Shown one piece after another: positions 9,478 to 18,824 of a DNA stretch of 64,000 bases. The stretch comes from Bacillota bacterium (GTDB lineage: Bacteria; Bacillota; Clostridia; Lachnospirales; Lachnospiraceae). Location: the NCBI GenBank assembly GCA_023398375.1, contig JAEWSH010000073.1, forward strand, positions 1 through 64,000, written 5' to 3'. Position 1 is the first letter of the stretch. Each line of letters opens with the position of its first letter. The notes beneath the pieces are model-generated. The model ran no database searches and had not been told where the DNA came from. It saw only the letters and a program-made list of their open reading frames with translations. Position numbers and translations under genes: made by a program.

Positions 9478-10005
9478 TTGACGCGCGAAAAAGATTTAGT
9501 AAAAAGGATACGGAATGGTGACAATACGGCATGGAATGAGCTGATCATGATGTATTATCCAGATATTCTACGATATTGTCTCTGGCGTGCTCCGGATCAA
9601 AATATAGCAGAAGATGCTGTCCAGGAGACATTTTTAAAAGCAATTCGATACTTTGACCATTATGTCAGTGTAGGAAAATTCAGAGCATTTTTATATAAAA
9701 TAGCAGCAAATACCTGTAAAGATCTATACCGCAAAAAGAGTATAACAGATGTATCCATGGAAGAGATACAGGAAGAGTTCTCCTATATGGAATATGGTTA
9801 TCAAAAAGTAGAATCGGATATGCAGATCCGTTCTTCTGTAAGTGGCCTGTCAGAGGAGCTGAGAGAGGTCGTGTTACTACGTTTTGGACAAGAACTAACT
9901 TTAAAAGAGATTGCAGATATAACGAACCTGCCTCTTAGAACGATACAGTCCCGGTTGAGAAGAGCTTTAAAACAAGTGAAAGAGAACTGCACGGAAGGAG
10001 GATGA
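9478..10005 (+). CDS. ECF-type RNA polymerase sigma factor
   Basis: A 175-residue sigma-70 family protein with region 2 (NELIMMYYPDILRYC to AEDAVQETFLKAI) and region 4 (LREVVLLRFGQELTLKEIA to LPLRTIQSRLRRALK). The start is taken as TTG 9478 because GGGAGG lies 7 nt upstream and the protein then begins at the usual family position; an in-frame GTG at 9427 would add 17 atypical residues. It is followed 4 bp later by a membrane protein likely to be its regulator, and then by an ABC exporter that it probably controls. Confidence 0.88.
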   Translation: MTREKDLVKRIRNGDNTAWNELIMMYYPDILRYCLWRAPDQNIAEDAVQETFLKAIRYFDHYVSVGKFRAFLYKIAANTCKDLYRKKSITDVSMEEIQEEFSYMEYGYQKVESDMQIRSSVSGLSEELREVVLLRFGQELTLKEIADITNLPLRTIQSRLRRALKQVKENCTEGG

Positions 10006-10009
10006 TAGT

Positions 10010-10786
10010 GTGGATGAGAAGTTTCAAAGAAGGATGCGGACAGCATTACATGGAGAGAATCAAATAATGGAAGAGTCACGTATGAAGTTAACGCTTACTA
10101 TGGCAGAGATAGAACTATCAAAGATACAAAAACACAAAAGGATTGGGTCGATAGAATTTTTTGTCAGGCAGATCAAGTATTTGTCAGTTCCAATTTGGTG
10201 TGCGCAAGGCATGATATTATTTTTGATTGTTTCAGTATTAGGGTATGTATATGGTGAATTAACAGTGACAAGTGAAAAGCAGTTAGCAGTACTTTTATGT
10301 AGTTGCGTCATACTGATTTTGCTAACAACAATTCCCGTTATGGAACGTTCTATTCGGTATCAGATGAATACAGTAGAAGCTGCAACGAGATTTTCTGTTA
10401 AAAGTATTTTAGCAGCAAAATTATTGACGATAGGATTTGGAGATAGTGCAATGATTGCAGGATTGATGTTGTTTACCATATACCAGACATCTCTGCCAAT
10501 ACTTCAGGCTATATCGTTTGTGATGCTGCCATTTTTGATACTGAGCAGTGTGGTATTGTATCTGATCGGACATAGGTCTGTGGAAAAGTATGCCACAGGA
10601 TGCATCTGTGCATGCGTTATCCTTTTTCTCGTTGTATTGCTTGGCGGAGAGATTTATCCATGGATATTTGAAGAAGCATTTATGGCGGAATGGATACTAT
10701 TCTGCTTGGCACTGGGTGCATTTTCGTTTCACCAGATCAAGTATATTATGAATCATTCTGCTATCGTAGAACTCCAGATAGTATGA
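10010..10786 (+). CDS. Membrane protein following ECF sigma, putative anti-sigma
   Basis: A 258-residue protein with a hydrophilic N-terminal region of about 55 residues and then about six membrane helices. Starts at GTG 10010 with GGAAGGAGG 8 nt upstream. I recognise no named domain. The soluble N-terminus plus membrane anchor, directly after an ECF sigma gene, fits an anti-sigma role; it could instead be a third subunit of the ABC exporter that follows. The role is inferred from context. Confidence 0.6.
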   Translation: MDEKFQRRMRTALHGENQIMEESRMKLTLTMAEIELSKIQKHKRIGSIEFFVRQIKYLSVPIWCAQGMILFLIVSVLGYVYGELTVTSEKQLAVLLCSCVILILLTTIPVMERSIRYQMNTVEAATRFSVKSILAAKLLTIGFGDSAMIAGLMLFTIYQTSLPILQAISFVMLPFLILSSVVLYLIGHRSVEKYATGCICACVILFLVVLLGGEIYPWIFEEAFMAEWILFCLALGAFSFHQIKYIMNHSAIVELQIV

Positions 10787-10805
10787 GTTACAGAAAGGCA
10801 AAAGT

Positions 10806-11696
10806 ATGGAATTATATATCAATCATATTTCAAAACAGTTTAAAGATAAGAATGCAGTCAATGAGGTAAGTCTTCATATTACACCAGGAGTATGGGGATT
10901 GCTGGGTGCTAATGGCGCTGGAAAAACAACATTAATGCATATGATAGCTGGAATTATGGAGCCTACATCGGGAGCAGTTGAGTATGATGGACTGCCAATT
11001 ACTATGTTAAAAGAAAAATATAGAGATATTTTTGGTTATCTGCCGCAGGAATTCGGTTTTTATCCGGAATTTACGGTAAAGGACTACTTAGAGTATGTTG
11101 CAGCTTTAAAAGGTCTCACAAAAAAAGAGACAAGAGAAAAGATAGACATTTTGCTGGAAAAAATGACGCTGTTGGACGTACGTAATAAAAAAATCAAAAA
11201 ATTGTCTGGGGGAATGAAGCGCCGGGTCGGAATTGCACAGGCACTATTAAATGATCCTGAGGTGTTGATTTTGGATGAACCGACAAGTGGACTTGATCCG
11301 GGAGAAAGAGTACGTTTTCGGAAAATGTTATCTGAATTTGCAAAGGACAGAATCGTATTGATCTCCACACATATAGTACCTGACGTTGAATACATTGCTT
11401 CCAAAAATGCAATTATGAAAGATGGAAGGATTATTGCGACCGGAACAACAGAGGAACTGGTAAAAGAAGTGGAAGGAAAGGTATGGGAATGCAGAGTTCC
11501 ATCGGAGGACCTGAATACTTATGAACAAAAATTAAAGATAGTGAATCTTCGTAATGAAAATGATGGTAGCGTATCCGTTCGTTATCTTGCAGAGCAAGCT
11601 TATTCGGAAAGTTCCGTTTCAGCAGCCCCAAGATTGGAAGACTTGTATTTATGGTTATTTCCACAAGAAACGGATGCAAGGTCGGAGGTGAAATAG
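10806..11696 (+). CDS. ABC exporter ATP-binding subunit
   Basis: A 296-residue ATPase. Walker A is GANGAGKTT near residue 37, the signature LSGGMKRRVGIAQALL near 134, Walker B LILDEPTSGLDPG near 154, and the switch His in STHIV. About 90 C-terminal residues follow, as in ABC-2 exporters. The stop codon abuts the ATG of the permease gene, so the two are coupled. Substrate is not evident; such sigma-linked exporters often answer envelope or antimicrobial stress (family tendency). Confidence 0.92.
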   Translation: MELYINHISKQFKDKNAVNEVSLHITPGVWGLLGANGAGKTTLMHMIAGIMEPTSGAVEYDGLPITMLKEKYRDIFGYLPQEFGFYPEFTVKDYLEYVAALKGLTKKETREKIDILLEKMTLLDVRNKKIKKLSGGMKRRVGIAQALLNDPEVLILDEPTSGLDPGERVRFRKMLSEFAKDRIVLISTHIVPDVEYIASKNAIMKDGRIIATGTTEELVKEVEGKVWECRVPSEDLNTYEQKLKIVNLRNENDGSVSVRYLAEQAYSESSVSAAPRLEDLYLWLFPQETDARSEVK

Positions 11697-12932
11697 ATGA
11701 GGCTTTTATTATTGGAGATCAAAAGAGTTCTAAGAACAAGAATAACCTGGATTTTACTGCTATTTGCATTGGGATGTTCGATCTTATTTGCCTATATCCC
11801 TACTACATTTATTTATTTTACAGAGGAATCGGATGTAACAGTAAAAGGGATACAGGCAATTGGAAAATATAAAGAAATCAGGGCTGACATTTCAGGTGAA
11901 GTCACAGGTGATAAGGTGAAAAATGCGGTAGAAAGTGTAAAGACAATGCTAAAAGAAAATAAGGTAACAGGTGTCTATGAACTGCCAAATGATGTTTATC
12001 AAAAAAACTATCTGCCGCGTGCCCCTCTCATTCACGGATTGCTTGAAGTATATGCGAATCCGAAAACTGGAATGGCTCCTGAATTATTGAACATTGATTC
12101 GTCAGAACTGGATCATTATTATCAGGATTGTGATGCCAGACTTGCTTCTTTAATGAAGCTGGAGCAGCCGAAAAACACTGCAGCATGGAGTGACGCAGAA
12201 GAGAAGTATGCTAACGTTCCAAAGCCATATGTTTATTATTCGGGTATTACATCAGATGCGATGGACTATGAGACTCTTTTGCTAGTATTGATATTAATTT
12301 GTTGTGCCATGATTGCAGCACCCGTTTTTTCTTCTGATTACCAGACAGAAGCAGATAGCATTTTAAGATGCACAAAATATGGACGTTTCCATTTGGCTGT
12401 CACAAAAATTTTATCAGCACTGATTATTTGCGGAGTTTTATTTTTGGTGTGTGTCAGCGTCTGGATAGTAACAACGAATTGTCTTTTCGGTTGGGAGAGT
12501 GTAAGAACATCTGTACAGATATTGTTTTCCATTACTTCACTGGTACCATGGAATATAGTGCAATTACAATGGAATATTGTACTTGTTGGAATTCTTTCTT
12601 TAATGGCAACAGTTAGTTCAATTCTATTCATCTCTTCAAGATGTAAAAATCAAATGGCCGCTATGTCATTAGCACTGTTTACCTGTATTCTTCCGATTTT
12701 TTTAACTTCTGCCCTGCCAGATACAATCGGAATATGGTTTCACTGCATTTGGCCAACAGGAGCAATTGGATTGCAGGATAGTATACTTTATGATTTTATA
12801 GGTTATGATTACCTTACGATTGGTTCCTTTACAATGTGGGCACCATATGTCATTATCATAGCAGCAATAGTAGAGATTCCATTGTTTATAACTCTTACCA
12901 TACGATCGTATAATCGCTATAACGTGAGATAA
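11697..12932 (+). CDS. ABC-2 type exporter permease
   Basis: A 411-residue membrane protein. One helix lies near residues 14-36, then about 140 extracytoplasmic residues, then five or six helices from about 180 to the end. This is the ABC-2 layout with a large outside domain between helices 1 and 2. It begins immediately after the ATPase stop codon (TAGATG) and ends the sigma-linked cluster. Confidence 0.85.
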   Translation: MRLLLLEIKRVLRTRITWILLLFALGCSILFAYIPTTFIYFTEESDVTVKGIQAIGKYKEIRADISGEVTGDKVKNAVESVKTMLKENKVTGVYELPNDVYQKNYLPRAPLIHGLLEVYANPKTGMAPELLNIDSSELDHYYQDCDARLASLMKLEQPKNTAAWSDAEEKYANVPKPYVYYSGITSDAMDYETLLLVLILICCAMIAAPVFSSDYQTEADSILRCTKYGRFHLAVTKILSALIICGVLFLVCVSVWIVTTNCLFGWESVRTSVQILFSITSLVPWNIVQLQWNIVLVGILSLMATVSSILFISSRCKNQMAAMSLALFTCILPIFLTSALPDTIGIWFHCIWPTGAIGLQDSILYDFIGYDYLTIGSFTMWAPYVIIIAAIVEIPLFITLTIRSYNRYNVR

Positions 12933-12960
12933 AGTATTTTATAAGCAGTCATGTTTTTGA

Positions 12961-12986
12961 AAAGGGCAGGTAACTATCTGCTCTTT
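12961..12986 (+). terminator. Hairpin after the ABC exporter
   Basis: AAAGGGCAG (12961-12969) pairs with CTGCTCTTT (12978-12986), with one G-U pair. The T run is only three bases, so termination may be partial. Confidence 0.5.
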
Positions 12987-13021
12987 ATCATAGATATTTT
13001 AAGAGAAGACAATTCTATTAT

Positions 13022-13036
13022 GTTTACGTTGTAAAC
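13022..13036. promoter_or_regulatory. Palindrome upstream of a small membrane protein gene
   Basis: GTTTAC and GTAAAC flank a 3-bp centre (GTT) about 72 bp before the next start codon. The size and spacing fit an operator of a TetR- or LacI-type dimer, but no cognate regulator can be named. Confidence 0.35.
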
Positions 13037-13108
13037 GTAGCAGAATAAAAGTTTGATTAACATGAAAAAGAATTAAACGTTAAATCCACAGAGTAAGGAG
13101 GTTGACAA

Positions 13109-13339
13109 ATGAATATAACAAAAAATATCAGGGCAGGAATTTTACTTGGAATTGGAATTGTATTATTAATATGTTACCTCGGAGGCTTATTTTATATTTA
13201 CAATATTAAAGATTATGACCCATATGCTTCTGCAGGAGCTGATCTTGATGTTTGGATTCACAGTGTATTGTTTTTACCTTCAACTGTAATATGCTTGATA
13301 TTATCTCTTATAACACATATAAAAGGAAAAAAACAATAA
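13109..13339 (+). CDS. Small membrane protein of unknown function
   Basis: A 76-residue protein with two hydrophobic helices (about 9-31 and 50-68) separated by a Tyr/Asp-rich loop (YNIKDYDPYASAGADLDVW), and a basic C-terminal tail. AAGGAGG lies 7 nt before the ATG, which strongly supports translation. It is monocistronic and convergent with the XRE gene. I do not recognise the family. Confidence 0.65.
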   Translation: MNITKNIRAGILLGIGIVLLICYLGGLFYIYNIKDYDPYASAGADLDVWIHSVLFLPSTVICLILSLITHIKGKKQ

Positions 13340-13475
13340 CTGGTGACCTAAGTTTAGGATTGAAAACAAAAGCAGATGGCAAAACATCTAATGGATGATA
13401 TCTAGGTGGGGCAGCTGCAAATTTGTTGATGCTGGCGATCCTGCACAAAAGCTATCATTTGAGCCGGACTTCAAT

Positions 13476-14573
13476 TCATACGGATTTATTACACTTCCTC
13501 CGGTATTCTTCGATTAAATTTAAAAAATCTTTATGGGAACGCAGGAATTCGAAATCTGCATTATTGTCTATATGAGACAGTAAAGAAGGAAGTATTTTCA
13601 CCGCCATTTGATTCAGTTTCATTTGAGTTTTATCGGTTTTTGGATTCTCTATTTTGGGCAAATGATTGTACAGAATTGAATTCTGGGGAGTCCAAGGATG
13701 TATCACATTTTCTAATAATGATCTCAAAATAGAGATACTTTCATGCACTTTCTTTCTTTTCGTAGCAACCATAAGTGGGGCTACATATGCATTATAATCC
13801 CAAAGTTCGAACTGTTTTACAATTTCTCGTAATCCATCTGACAATTTTTCAGCTTTTTTATCATTTCCCAATGTCATTTCAACATCTATTAAGCTGAAAA
13901 TGGTCATTTGAATTTCATTTAATTCCATTAATAATTTTCGCTCCAGGATTCCTGCTGCTTCGCCCAGTTTGTCCTGTTCCTTAAATAAATGTGCCTGAAG
14001 CTGTTTTTTATCGAGTGCCGTTCTTTCTGGCAATAAGTCTAACTTTTGTTGTGCTTTTTCATAATCCTTTTTATTGATATATTTGGATACTAACATATAA
14101 AGTGCTTTATTACGTATTTTTTCATCATCACCATTTGCTGCTCGTTCATAGAAGCAGAAAATTTGTTCCTCGTAGAATTCCTTATTTGCCAGCTCTGATC
14201 CAAAAAACAGGATGGCACCTTCTAAAATCGAAGCCATGGTTTCGATAAGCTCAGCACAGTTAGGATATTTTTGAATCTTTTCATTTGCCATGGAAAATCC
14301 ACTTTCGAAGCCATTCTTTTCTATATTATTCATGATCTGTATGCTGAATTGAGCAATCTCGTTTGTAGTAAGGCTTTCTTCAAAACATAATAAAGTATTT
14401 AGATCTATTTTTAAGACACGTGCCAAAGGGGGTAACAAAGAAATATCAGGAAAAGTCACGCCCTTTTCCCATTTATTTACAGCAGGCGCAGTTACGCCAA
14501 GATAACCTGCGATTTGCTCTTGCGTTAACTGCAGCTCCTTTCTTTTACTGCGAATGACAGTGCTTATAGACAT
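13476..14573 (-). CDS. XRE-family regulator with TPR-like C-terminal domain
   Basis: A 365-residue DNA-binding protein. The HTH covers about residues 6-60 (LTQEQIAGYLGVTAPAVNKWE is the recognition region). The rest is an alpha-helical array of TPR-like pairs, similar in plan to Rgg/PlcR/PrgX regulators, which bind small peptides (family knowledge). AGGAGG lies 7 nt before the ATG. It lies 300 bp downstream of an unrecognised protein on the same strand, with a terminator between them. No obvious pheromone peptide gene was seen next to it. Confidence 0.85.
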   Translation of the reverse strand: MSISTVIRSKRKELQLTQEQIAGYLGVTAPAVNKWEKGVTFPDISLLPPLARVLKIDLNTLLCFEESLTTNEIAQFSIQIMNNIEKNGFESGFSMANEKIQKYPNCAELIETMASILEGAILFFGSELANKEFYEEQIFCFYERAANGDDEKIRNKALYMLVSKYINKKDYEKAQQKLDLLPERTALDKKQLQAHLFKEQDKLGEAAGILERKLLMELNEIQMTIFSLIDVEMTLGNDKKAEKLSDGLREIVKQFELWDYNAYVAPLMVATKRKKVHESISILRSLLENVIHPWTPQNSILYNHLPKIENPKTDKTQMKLNQMAVKILPSLLSHIDNNADFEFLRSHKDFLNLIEEYRRKCNKSV

Positions 14574-14771
14574 GCGATGACCTCCTTATTATGTGGAAAT
14601 ATATAAAATGACCTTTCATAAACATATTCTAGCAAGGATAAGATGATAATACAATTGAGCAGTAATTAAATACCGAGACATTTTTTTAATCGATAGTTAA
14701 TTAAGTCCAGTGACAAATATAAGATACATAAGAAAAAGACAGTACATGTTCTAGTTTTTAATAATAGCAAA

Positions 14772-14798
14772 GGCAGAACTGGAAAGTCCAGTTCTGCC
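14772..14798 (-). terminator. Intrinsic terminator of the orphan gene
   Basis: A perfect 11-bp stem GGCAGAACTGG/CCAGTTCTGCC with a 5-nt loop. On the minus strand it is followed by TTTGCTATTATT, so it ends the 14874-16121 gene. The rest of the 14574-14873 gap holds only a copy of the short TTCATGA repeat. Confidence 0.8.
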
Positions 14799-14807
14799 CC
14801 GCAATAG

Positions 14808-14843
14808 TTCATGAAAGTGAAGCGGCTTGCCTATTCACCTTGC
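14808..14843. repeat. Copy of the TTCATGA..GTGAAG hairpin repeat
   Basis: Begins TTCATGAAAGTGAAG and ends TTCACCTTGC. GTGAA and TTCAC form the arms. It matches copies at 1479-1517, 21898-21935 and, in part, 52900-52920. Confidence 0.55.
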
Positions 14844-14873
14844 TAATGAAAAAAGTACTAAAAGTATATGGTC

Positions 14874-16121
14874 TCACATCTCATTATCTATATAACTGAA
14901 CGAATATTGTTCTATTGGATTCCAGCCATTTTTTTCTTCAAAGATATCTTTTATGTCTATCCCTAACTCTCTTAAAAATATTTCAATATCTTTTCCTATT
15001 AGAGTCTGACTTCCAGCGTCAGTAGTGTGTTGAAGCAGCATACAATGCAAAAATCTTCCATGGCGTGTGTCAGCAGAGTAAGTTTCTGTATTTGTTCGAA
15101 ATGGCAAATCGCAGACAAAATAATAATTTGAAAGAACGATTCCGGTCATTAAAGGGATGAACGCTTGTATATATGCTAAACAACATTGCTTGTAATAATG
15201 TTCCATTAATGGCATATTAAATAATCTTTCATTTGAAGTTGGAATTCCTGAAATATCCCACATGCCATTGCGGACAAGATTTCCACAAAGACTTAATGAA
15301 CTTAAATTACTTACGGAATCTATGGAAGATGTTTCGATCAAATCAATTGTTTTATTAAAAGTAGCTGCCATGTTGCCGAGTATTTCGGAATATTTCATAG
15401 ATAATAAAAAATGTGTATCATTTACACTTGCATTTGGATTCTGGGTCTTCAAGAATGCCATTAAACTTAAAATAGATCCAACTGCAGATATTGCACCAGA
15501 AAAGAAATTAACGCCGGGTATCATATTTGCAACACTTCCGATTATGTTGCAGGTCGATCCTGCTATGGTTAATGCAGAAACATTTCCGTCAGAAGAGTCT
15601 ATAGAAACTACAGTTGGTAAATCCAGGTAGGCACGGGTATAATCTAATGCATTTTTGTTCACTGTCTGCCTCAAATGAGTTAAGAACGCCATCCTTTCCC
15701 ATAGTGACAGGGTACTTACAAGATTATATAATTCATAGGCAATCTCATTTTTTACAACGTTCCAATCGTTTACGTCAATTGCTGAAGGTCTTACTATATT
15801 ATCCAAATTTGAAAAATAGGCACCTGCTTGCGAGGACGAAATCTTGCTGTATGATTTCCGTATATCCTGAGATTCCTGTGCTTGGATATTTCCTTTGATT
15901 AGTTTATTGCTAATAAATTTATAAGCCTCCCATTTACCTGCCTCGTATTGTGTAAATGGTATTGTTGGTTGATCCAGAACTCCCACATAAAGTCGTTCAA
16001 ATTTATTTGTATTTGTAAATAGCAGTACATTGGATGCTGAAAAAGGTATATAAGAATTATCTTTTATGCAGATGTCTTTGTCGCCAATCATATTACTATT
16101 CGATTTATTATTTAATAACAA
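14874..16121 (-). CDS. Unrecognised protein with long hydrophobic segment, possible pore-former
   Basis: A 415-residue protein with no family I can name. Residues about 182-224 form a Gly/Ala/Ser/Ile-rich hydrophobic stretch (IIGSVANMIPGVNFFSGAIS within it) flanked by amphipathic helical sequence. No signal peptide is seen. A helical protein with a central hydrophobic hairpin is the plan of alpha-pore-forming toxins and of the Cry toxin N-domain (inference only). The longest frame starts at TTG 16121; ATG 16091 (MIGDKDI) is the other choice, and neither has a clear ribosome site. It has its own terminator and no operon partners. Confidence 0.6.
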   Translation of the reverse strand: MLLNNKSNSNMIGDKDICIKDNSYIPFSASNVLLFTNTNKFERLYVGVLDQPTIPFTQYEAGKWEAYKFISNKLIKGNIQAQESQDIRKSYSKISSSQAGAYFSNLDNIVRPSAIDVNDWNVVKNEIAYELYNLVSTLSLWERMAFLTHLRQTVNKNALDYTRAYLDLPTVVSIDSSDGNVSALTIAGSTCNIIGSVANMIPGVNFFSGAISAVGSILSLMAFLKTQNPNASVNDTHFLLSMKYSEILGNMAATFNKTIDLIETSSIDSVSNLSSLSLCGNLVRNGMWDISGIPTSNERLFNMPLMEHYYKQCCLAYIQAFIPLMTGIVLSNYYFVCDLPFRTNTETYSADTRHGRFLHCMLLQHTTDAGSQTLIGKDIEIFLRELGIDIKDIFEEKNGWNPIEQYSFSYIDNEM

Positions 16122-16337
16122 TATATTATTGTTTTTCTTGTTTTATGAGGGTTCAATTAAGGGAAGTAATATCATAAGTATATGACAGAGATATTGTAGA
16201 GAGGTATAAAAATAAAGCTTAATTAGATGCAGAAATATAATGAAAAAGAACTTGTTAAATGTTAAAATTTTATGTAAAGCAAAACATTCATTATAAAAGA
16301 GACTATAAATCTGTAAAAAATGAAAGGATTGTTCCTA

Positions 16338-17270
16338 ATGGCAGAAAAACATTCAGATATTCAAAAAGTAAGCATTATTGGTATGGGAGCTCTTGGACTC
16401 CTATATGGTGGATTTATCTCAGAAGTAGCATCCGACATAGAGGTAACTTATATTATGGATGCTGACCGGTATAAAAAATATGCGGACAGAGTCATTGTCA
16501 ATAACGGGATTGAGAAGACTTATCACATGGTACCTGTTTCGCGAGCAGCAGAAGCCGATCTTGTCATTGTTGCGGTCAAATATAATGGGATTATGGATGC
16601 CCTTGATCTCATGGAGCCTTGTGTTGGAGAGAATACGATCATCTTCTCTGTACTTAACGGAATTTCCAGTGAAGAAATCATTGCCGCACGCTATGGCATG
16701 CATAAGCTTATTTATACAGTGGCCCAGGGTATGGATGCAATGAAGTTTGGGAATGTTTTTCAATATACACAGATGGGACATTTACATATAGGTGCAGCTA
16801 CAGACTCTCAGAAAGAGAACCTGGAAAGGGTAAAAAACTTTTTTGAACAGTTAGAAATGCCTTATGTAGAGGAGGCTGACATACGATACCGTATGTGGAG
16901 CAAATTTATGCTAAATGTGGGTGTTAATCAGACCTGTATGGTCTATGGTACTACCTATTCCGGTGTGTTGGAAAAAGGCGAACCGAATCTGATCATGATA
17001 TCAGCCATGCGGGAAGTCATCGCGCTGGCAAATGCAGAAGGAATCCCGCTTTCGGAAGTAGATATCAATCAATATATCGGAATCCTGAAAACACTGAGTT
17101 CGGAAGGGACACCATCCATGGGACAAGACAGAATCAACAGAAAAGCCTCGGAAGTGGAGATGTTTGCCGGAACAGTGATAAACCTTGCCAAAAAACATGA
17201 TATTTATGTGCCGGTGAACTGTTTCTTGTACGACAGAGTCAAAGAGATAGAAAAAGAATATAAAAAATAA
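16338..17270 (+). CDS. 2-dehydropantoate 2-reductase family protein (PanE/ApbA)
   Basis: A 310-residue NAD(P)H-dependent reductase. The Rossmann motif GMGALGLLYGG lies near residue 14. Lys in WSKFMLNVGVNQ matches the family catalytic Lys/Asn region, and the C-terminal domain keeps PSMGQD. PanE makes pantoate for coenzyme A; many paralogues reduce other keto acids, so the substrate is uncertain. The start at 16338 has AAAGGA 9 nt upstream, while the ATG at 16320 has none. Confidence 0.85.
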   Translation: MAEKHSDIQKVSIIGMGALGLLYGGFISEVASDIEVTYIMDADRYKKYADRVIVNNGIEKTYHMVPVSRAAEADLVIVAVKYNGIMDALDLMEPCVGENTIIFSVLNGISSEEIIAARYGMHKLIYTVAQGMDAMKFGNVFQYTQMGHLHIGAATDSQKENLERVKNFFEQLEMPYVEEADIRYRMWSKFMLNVGVNQTCMVYGTTYSGVLEKGEPNLIMISAMREVIALANAEGIPLSEVDINQYIGILKTLSSEGTPSMGQDRINRKASEVEMFAGTVINLAKKHDIYVPVNCFLYDRVKEIEKEYKK

Positions 17271-17316
17271 AGCAGTTAACGCATGGGAGTATGGAAGGCT
17301 GAAGAAGGAGGATATG

Positions 17317-17781
17317 ATGAAGCTTAAAAATATATTGTTCGTTGTGGAGGATATAGAAAGGTCTAAAACATTTTATAAGGATTTATTCGGTCTGGAAATA
17401 ATTACTGATTTTGGTGAAAATGTAATCTTAACAGAAGGACTTGTATTGCAGGAAAAAAAGCTGTGGGAAAAATTTATTGAAAGAAATGTCAGTACAGACG
17501 GCAATGATGCAGAGCTGTATTTTGAGGAGAATGATATTGACGGTTTTCTGGGAAAGCTGGAGAAAAGCAATTTCGACATAGAATACCTGAATAAGTGTAT
17601 AGAACATGATTGGGGACAGCGAGTGATACGTATCTATGATCCGGATAAGCATGTGATTGAGATTGGGGAGTCGTTGGAATATGTGGCCCGAAGATTTTTA
17701 AAAACAGGAATGACTGTGGAGCAGGTGGCAAAAAAGACACAATTGCCACCTTCACAGGTGGAAAATCTTTTGCAGAAGTGA
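17317..17781 (+). CDS. VOC-family (glyoxalase/bleomycin-resistance-like) protein
   Basis: A 154-residue protein. The VOC fold shows in FVVEDIERSKTFYKDLFGLE at the start and in YDPDKHVIEIGESLE at about 115. About 30 extra C-terminal residues (MTVEQVAKKTQLPPSQVENL) resemble a small HTH-like helix pair, as in some clostridial members. Two ATG codons are adjacent; the second (17317) has the better spacing to AAGGAGG. Ligand and reaction are unknown. Confidence 0.8.
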   Translation: MKLKNILFVVEDIERSKTFYKDLFGLEIITDFGENVILTEGLVLQEKKLWEKFIERNVSTDGNDAELYFEENDIDGFLGKLEKSNFDIEYLNKCIEHDWGQRVIRIYDPDKHVIEIGESLEYVARRFLKTGMTVEQVAKKTQLPPSQVENLLQK

Positions 17782-17787
17782 AGCTGT

Positions 17788-18546
17788 TTATCTTCCTGTA
17801 AGAAGAAAGTTGGAGATATAAAACAGCAGGAAGGTATGTGCGGGATAAAAGATGTAGAAAAAGTACTTCATGCCATAGCCTTTCTGATTATTATACAGAA
17901 GCATCAGTGGAAGTGCGATGATCATAAACCACTGAACCGTCCATTCACCTGCTAATTTCTCCATACTGAACTGACCGATGCAGAACAGGATATACATTAC
18001 ACAGAAGAGTTCTTTTTTCTCCTTTAAAAAGTACATCAGAACCCCTAATATGATAAATAAAAATCCATATTCGTTTAGTGCGAGGTTTGGGATAATACCC
18101 GTAAGAATATCGCCGCTGACATGATGTCTTACAAACGGGATGGTAGTCTGAACAATATAGTAAAGAACCTGAACAAAGAAAATCGAGGCAAGCATGAGAT
18201 AACCCTTCTTCCGGTCCTTTTGAAATAGTTCGATCGTACTGATGAGAACACCTACCAGGAACAGGGAAAGAAAAATATTATGATTGCCATATCCACGATC
18301 TGTTTTAATATAGGTGTCCATTGAATAAATAAAGACCGTCATAAAAATACTCATGAGATATAGTCGAAGCAAATATTTCTTTCTGTCGGATGTATAGTGA
18401 TATCCCCATACCATACAAAATAAGAACAAGGGATAAGACCCCCGGCCGATATATCGAAGCCATATAGGTGTTCCGTCAAAATAATAACCTATATGATCGA
18501 TAACCATTAGAACCAGAGCGATCATTTTTAATGAAAAAGTGTCCAT
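17788..18546 (-). CDS. TraX-family membrane acyltransferase-like protein
   Basis: A 252-residue protein with about eight membrane helices. It opens LKMIALVLMVIDHIGYYF and continues IGRGSYPLFLFCMVWGYHYT, the signature of TraX. The E. coli TraX acetylates F-pilin; chromosomal homologues in gut Firmicutes have no proven substrate. It is convergent with the VOC gene, with only 6 bp between them, and divergent from the response regulator at 18825. Confidence 0.85.
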   Translation of the reverse strand: MDTFSLKMIALVLMVIDHIGYYFDGTPIWLRYIGRGSYPLFLFCMVWGYHYTSDRKKYLLRLYLMSIFMTVFIYSMDTYIKTDRGYGNHNIFLSLFLVGVLISTIELFQKDRKKGYLMLASIFFVQVLYYIVQTTIPFVRHHVSGDILTGIIPNLALNEYGFLFIILGVLMYFLKEKKELFCVMYILFCIGQFSMEKLAGEWTVQWFMIIALPLMLLYNNQKGYGMKYFFYIFYPAHTFLLFYISNFLLTGR

Positions 18547-18824
18547 ATGTAACCTCCTGTAGATAATTAATTAGCCGTTCTTGCTATGTTTATATATTAA
18601 TAGAAAGAGAAGATAATTCAAGTACATACTGAAAATTGAAAGAAATCTGAAAGAAAAATGTGTAAATAATATTGGATAGTATTTGTTAAGCTTGATTGCA
18701 TAAGGAGATAAGTAAACGATGATGGTATTTTTTGTCATTGTCTGATAAACTATTTTATGTTGAGTCATAAATTTAAGTCGTGTAAGTAACATATATATGC
18801 AAAAAAGTAGTGAAAGGTAATCAT

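Noticed and set aside
15262..15898. Two plus-strand open frames opposite the orphan gene
   Set aside because: They lack ribosome sites and are shadows of the minus-strand gene, which has a terminator in the right place.
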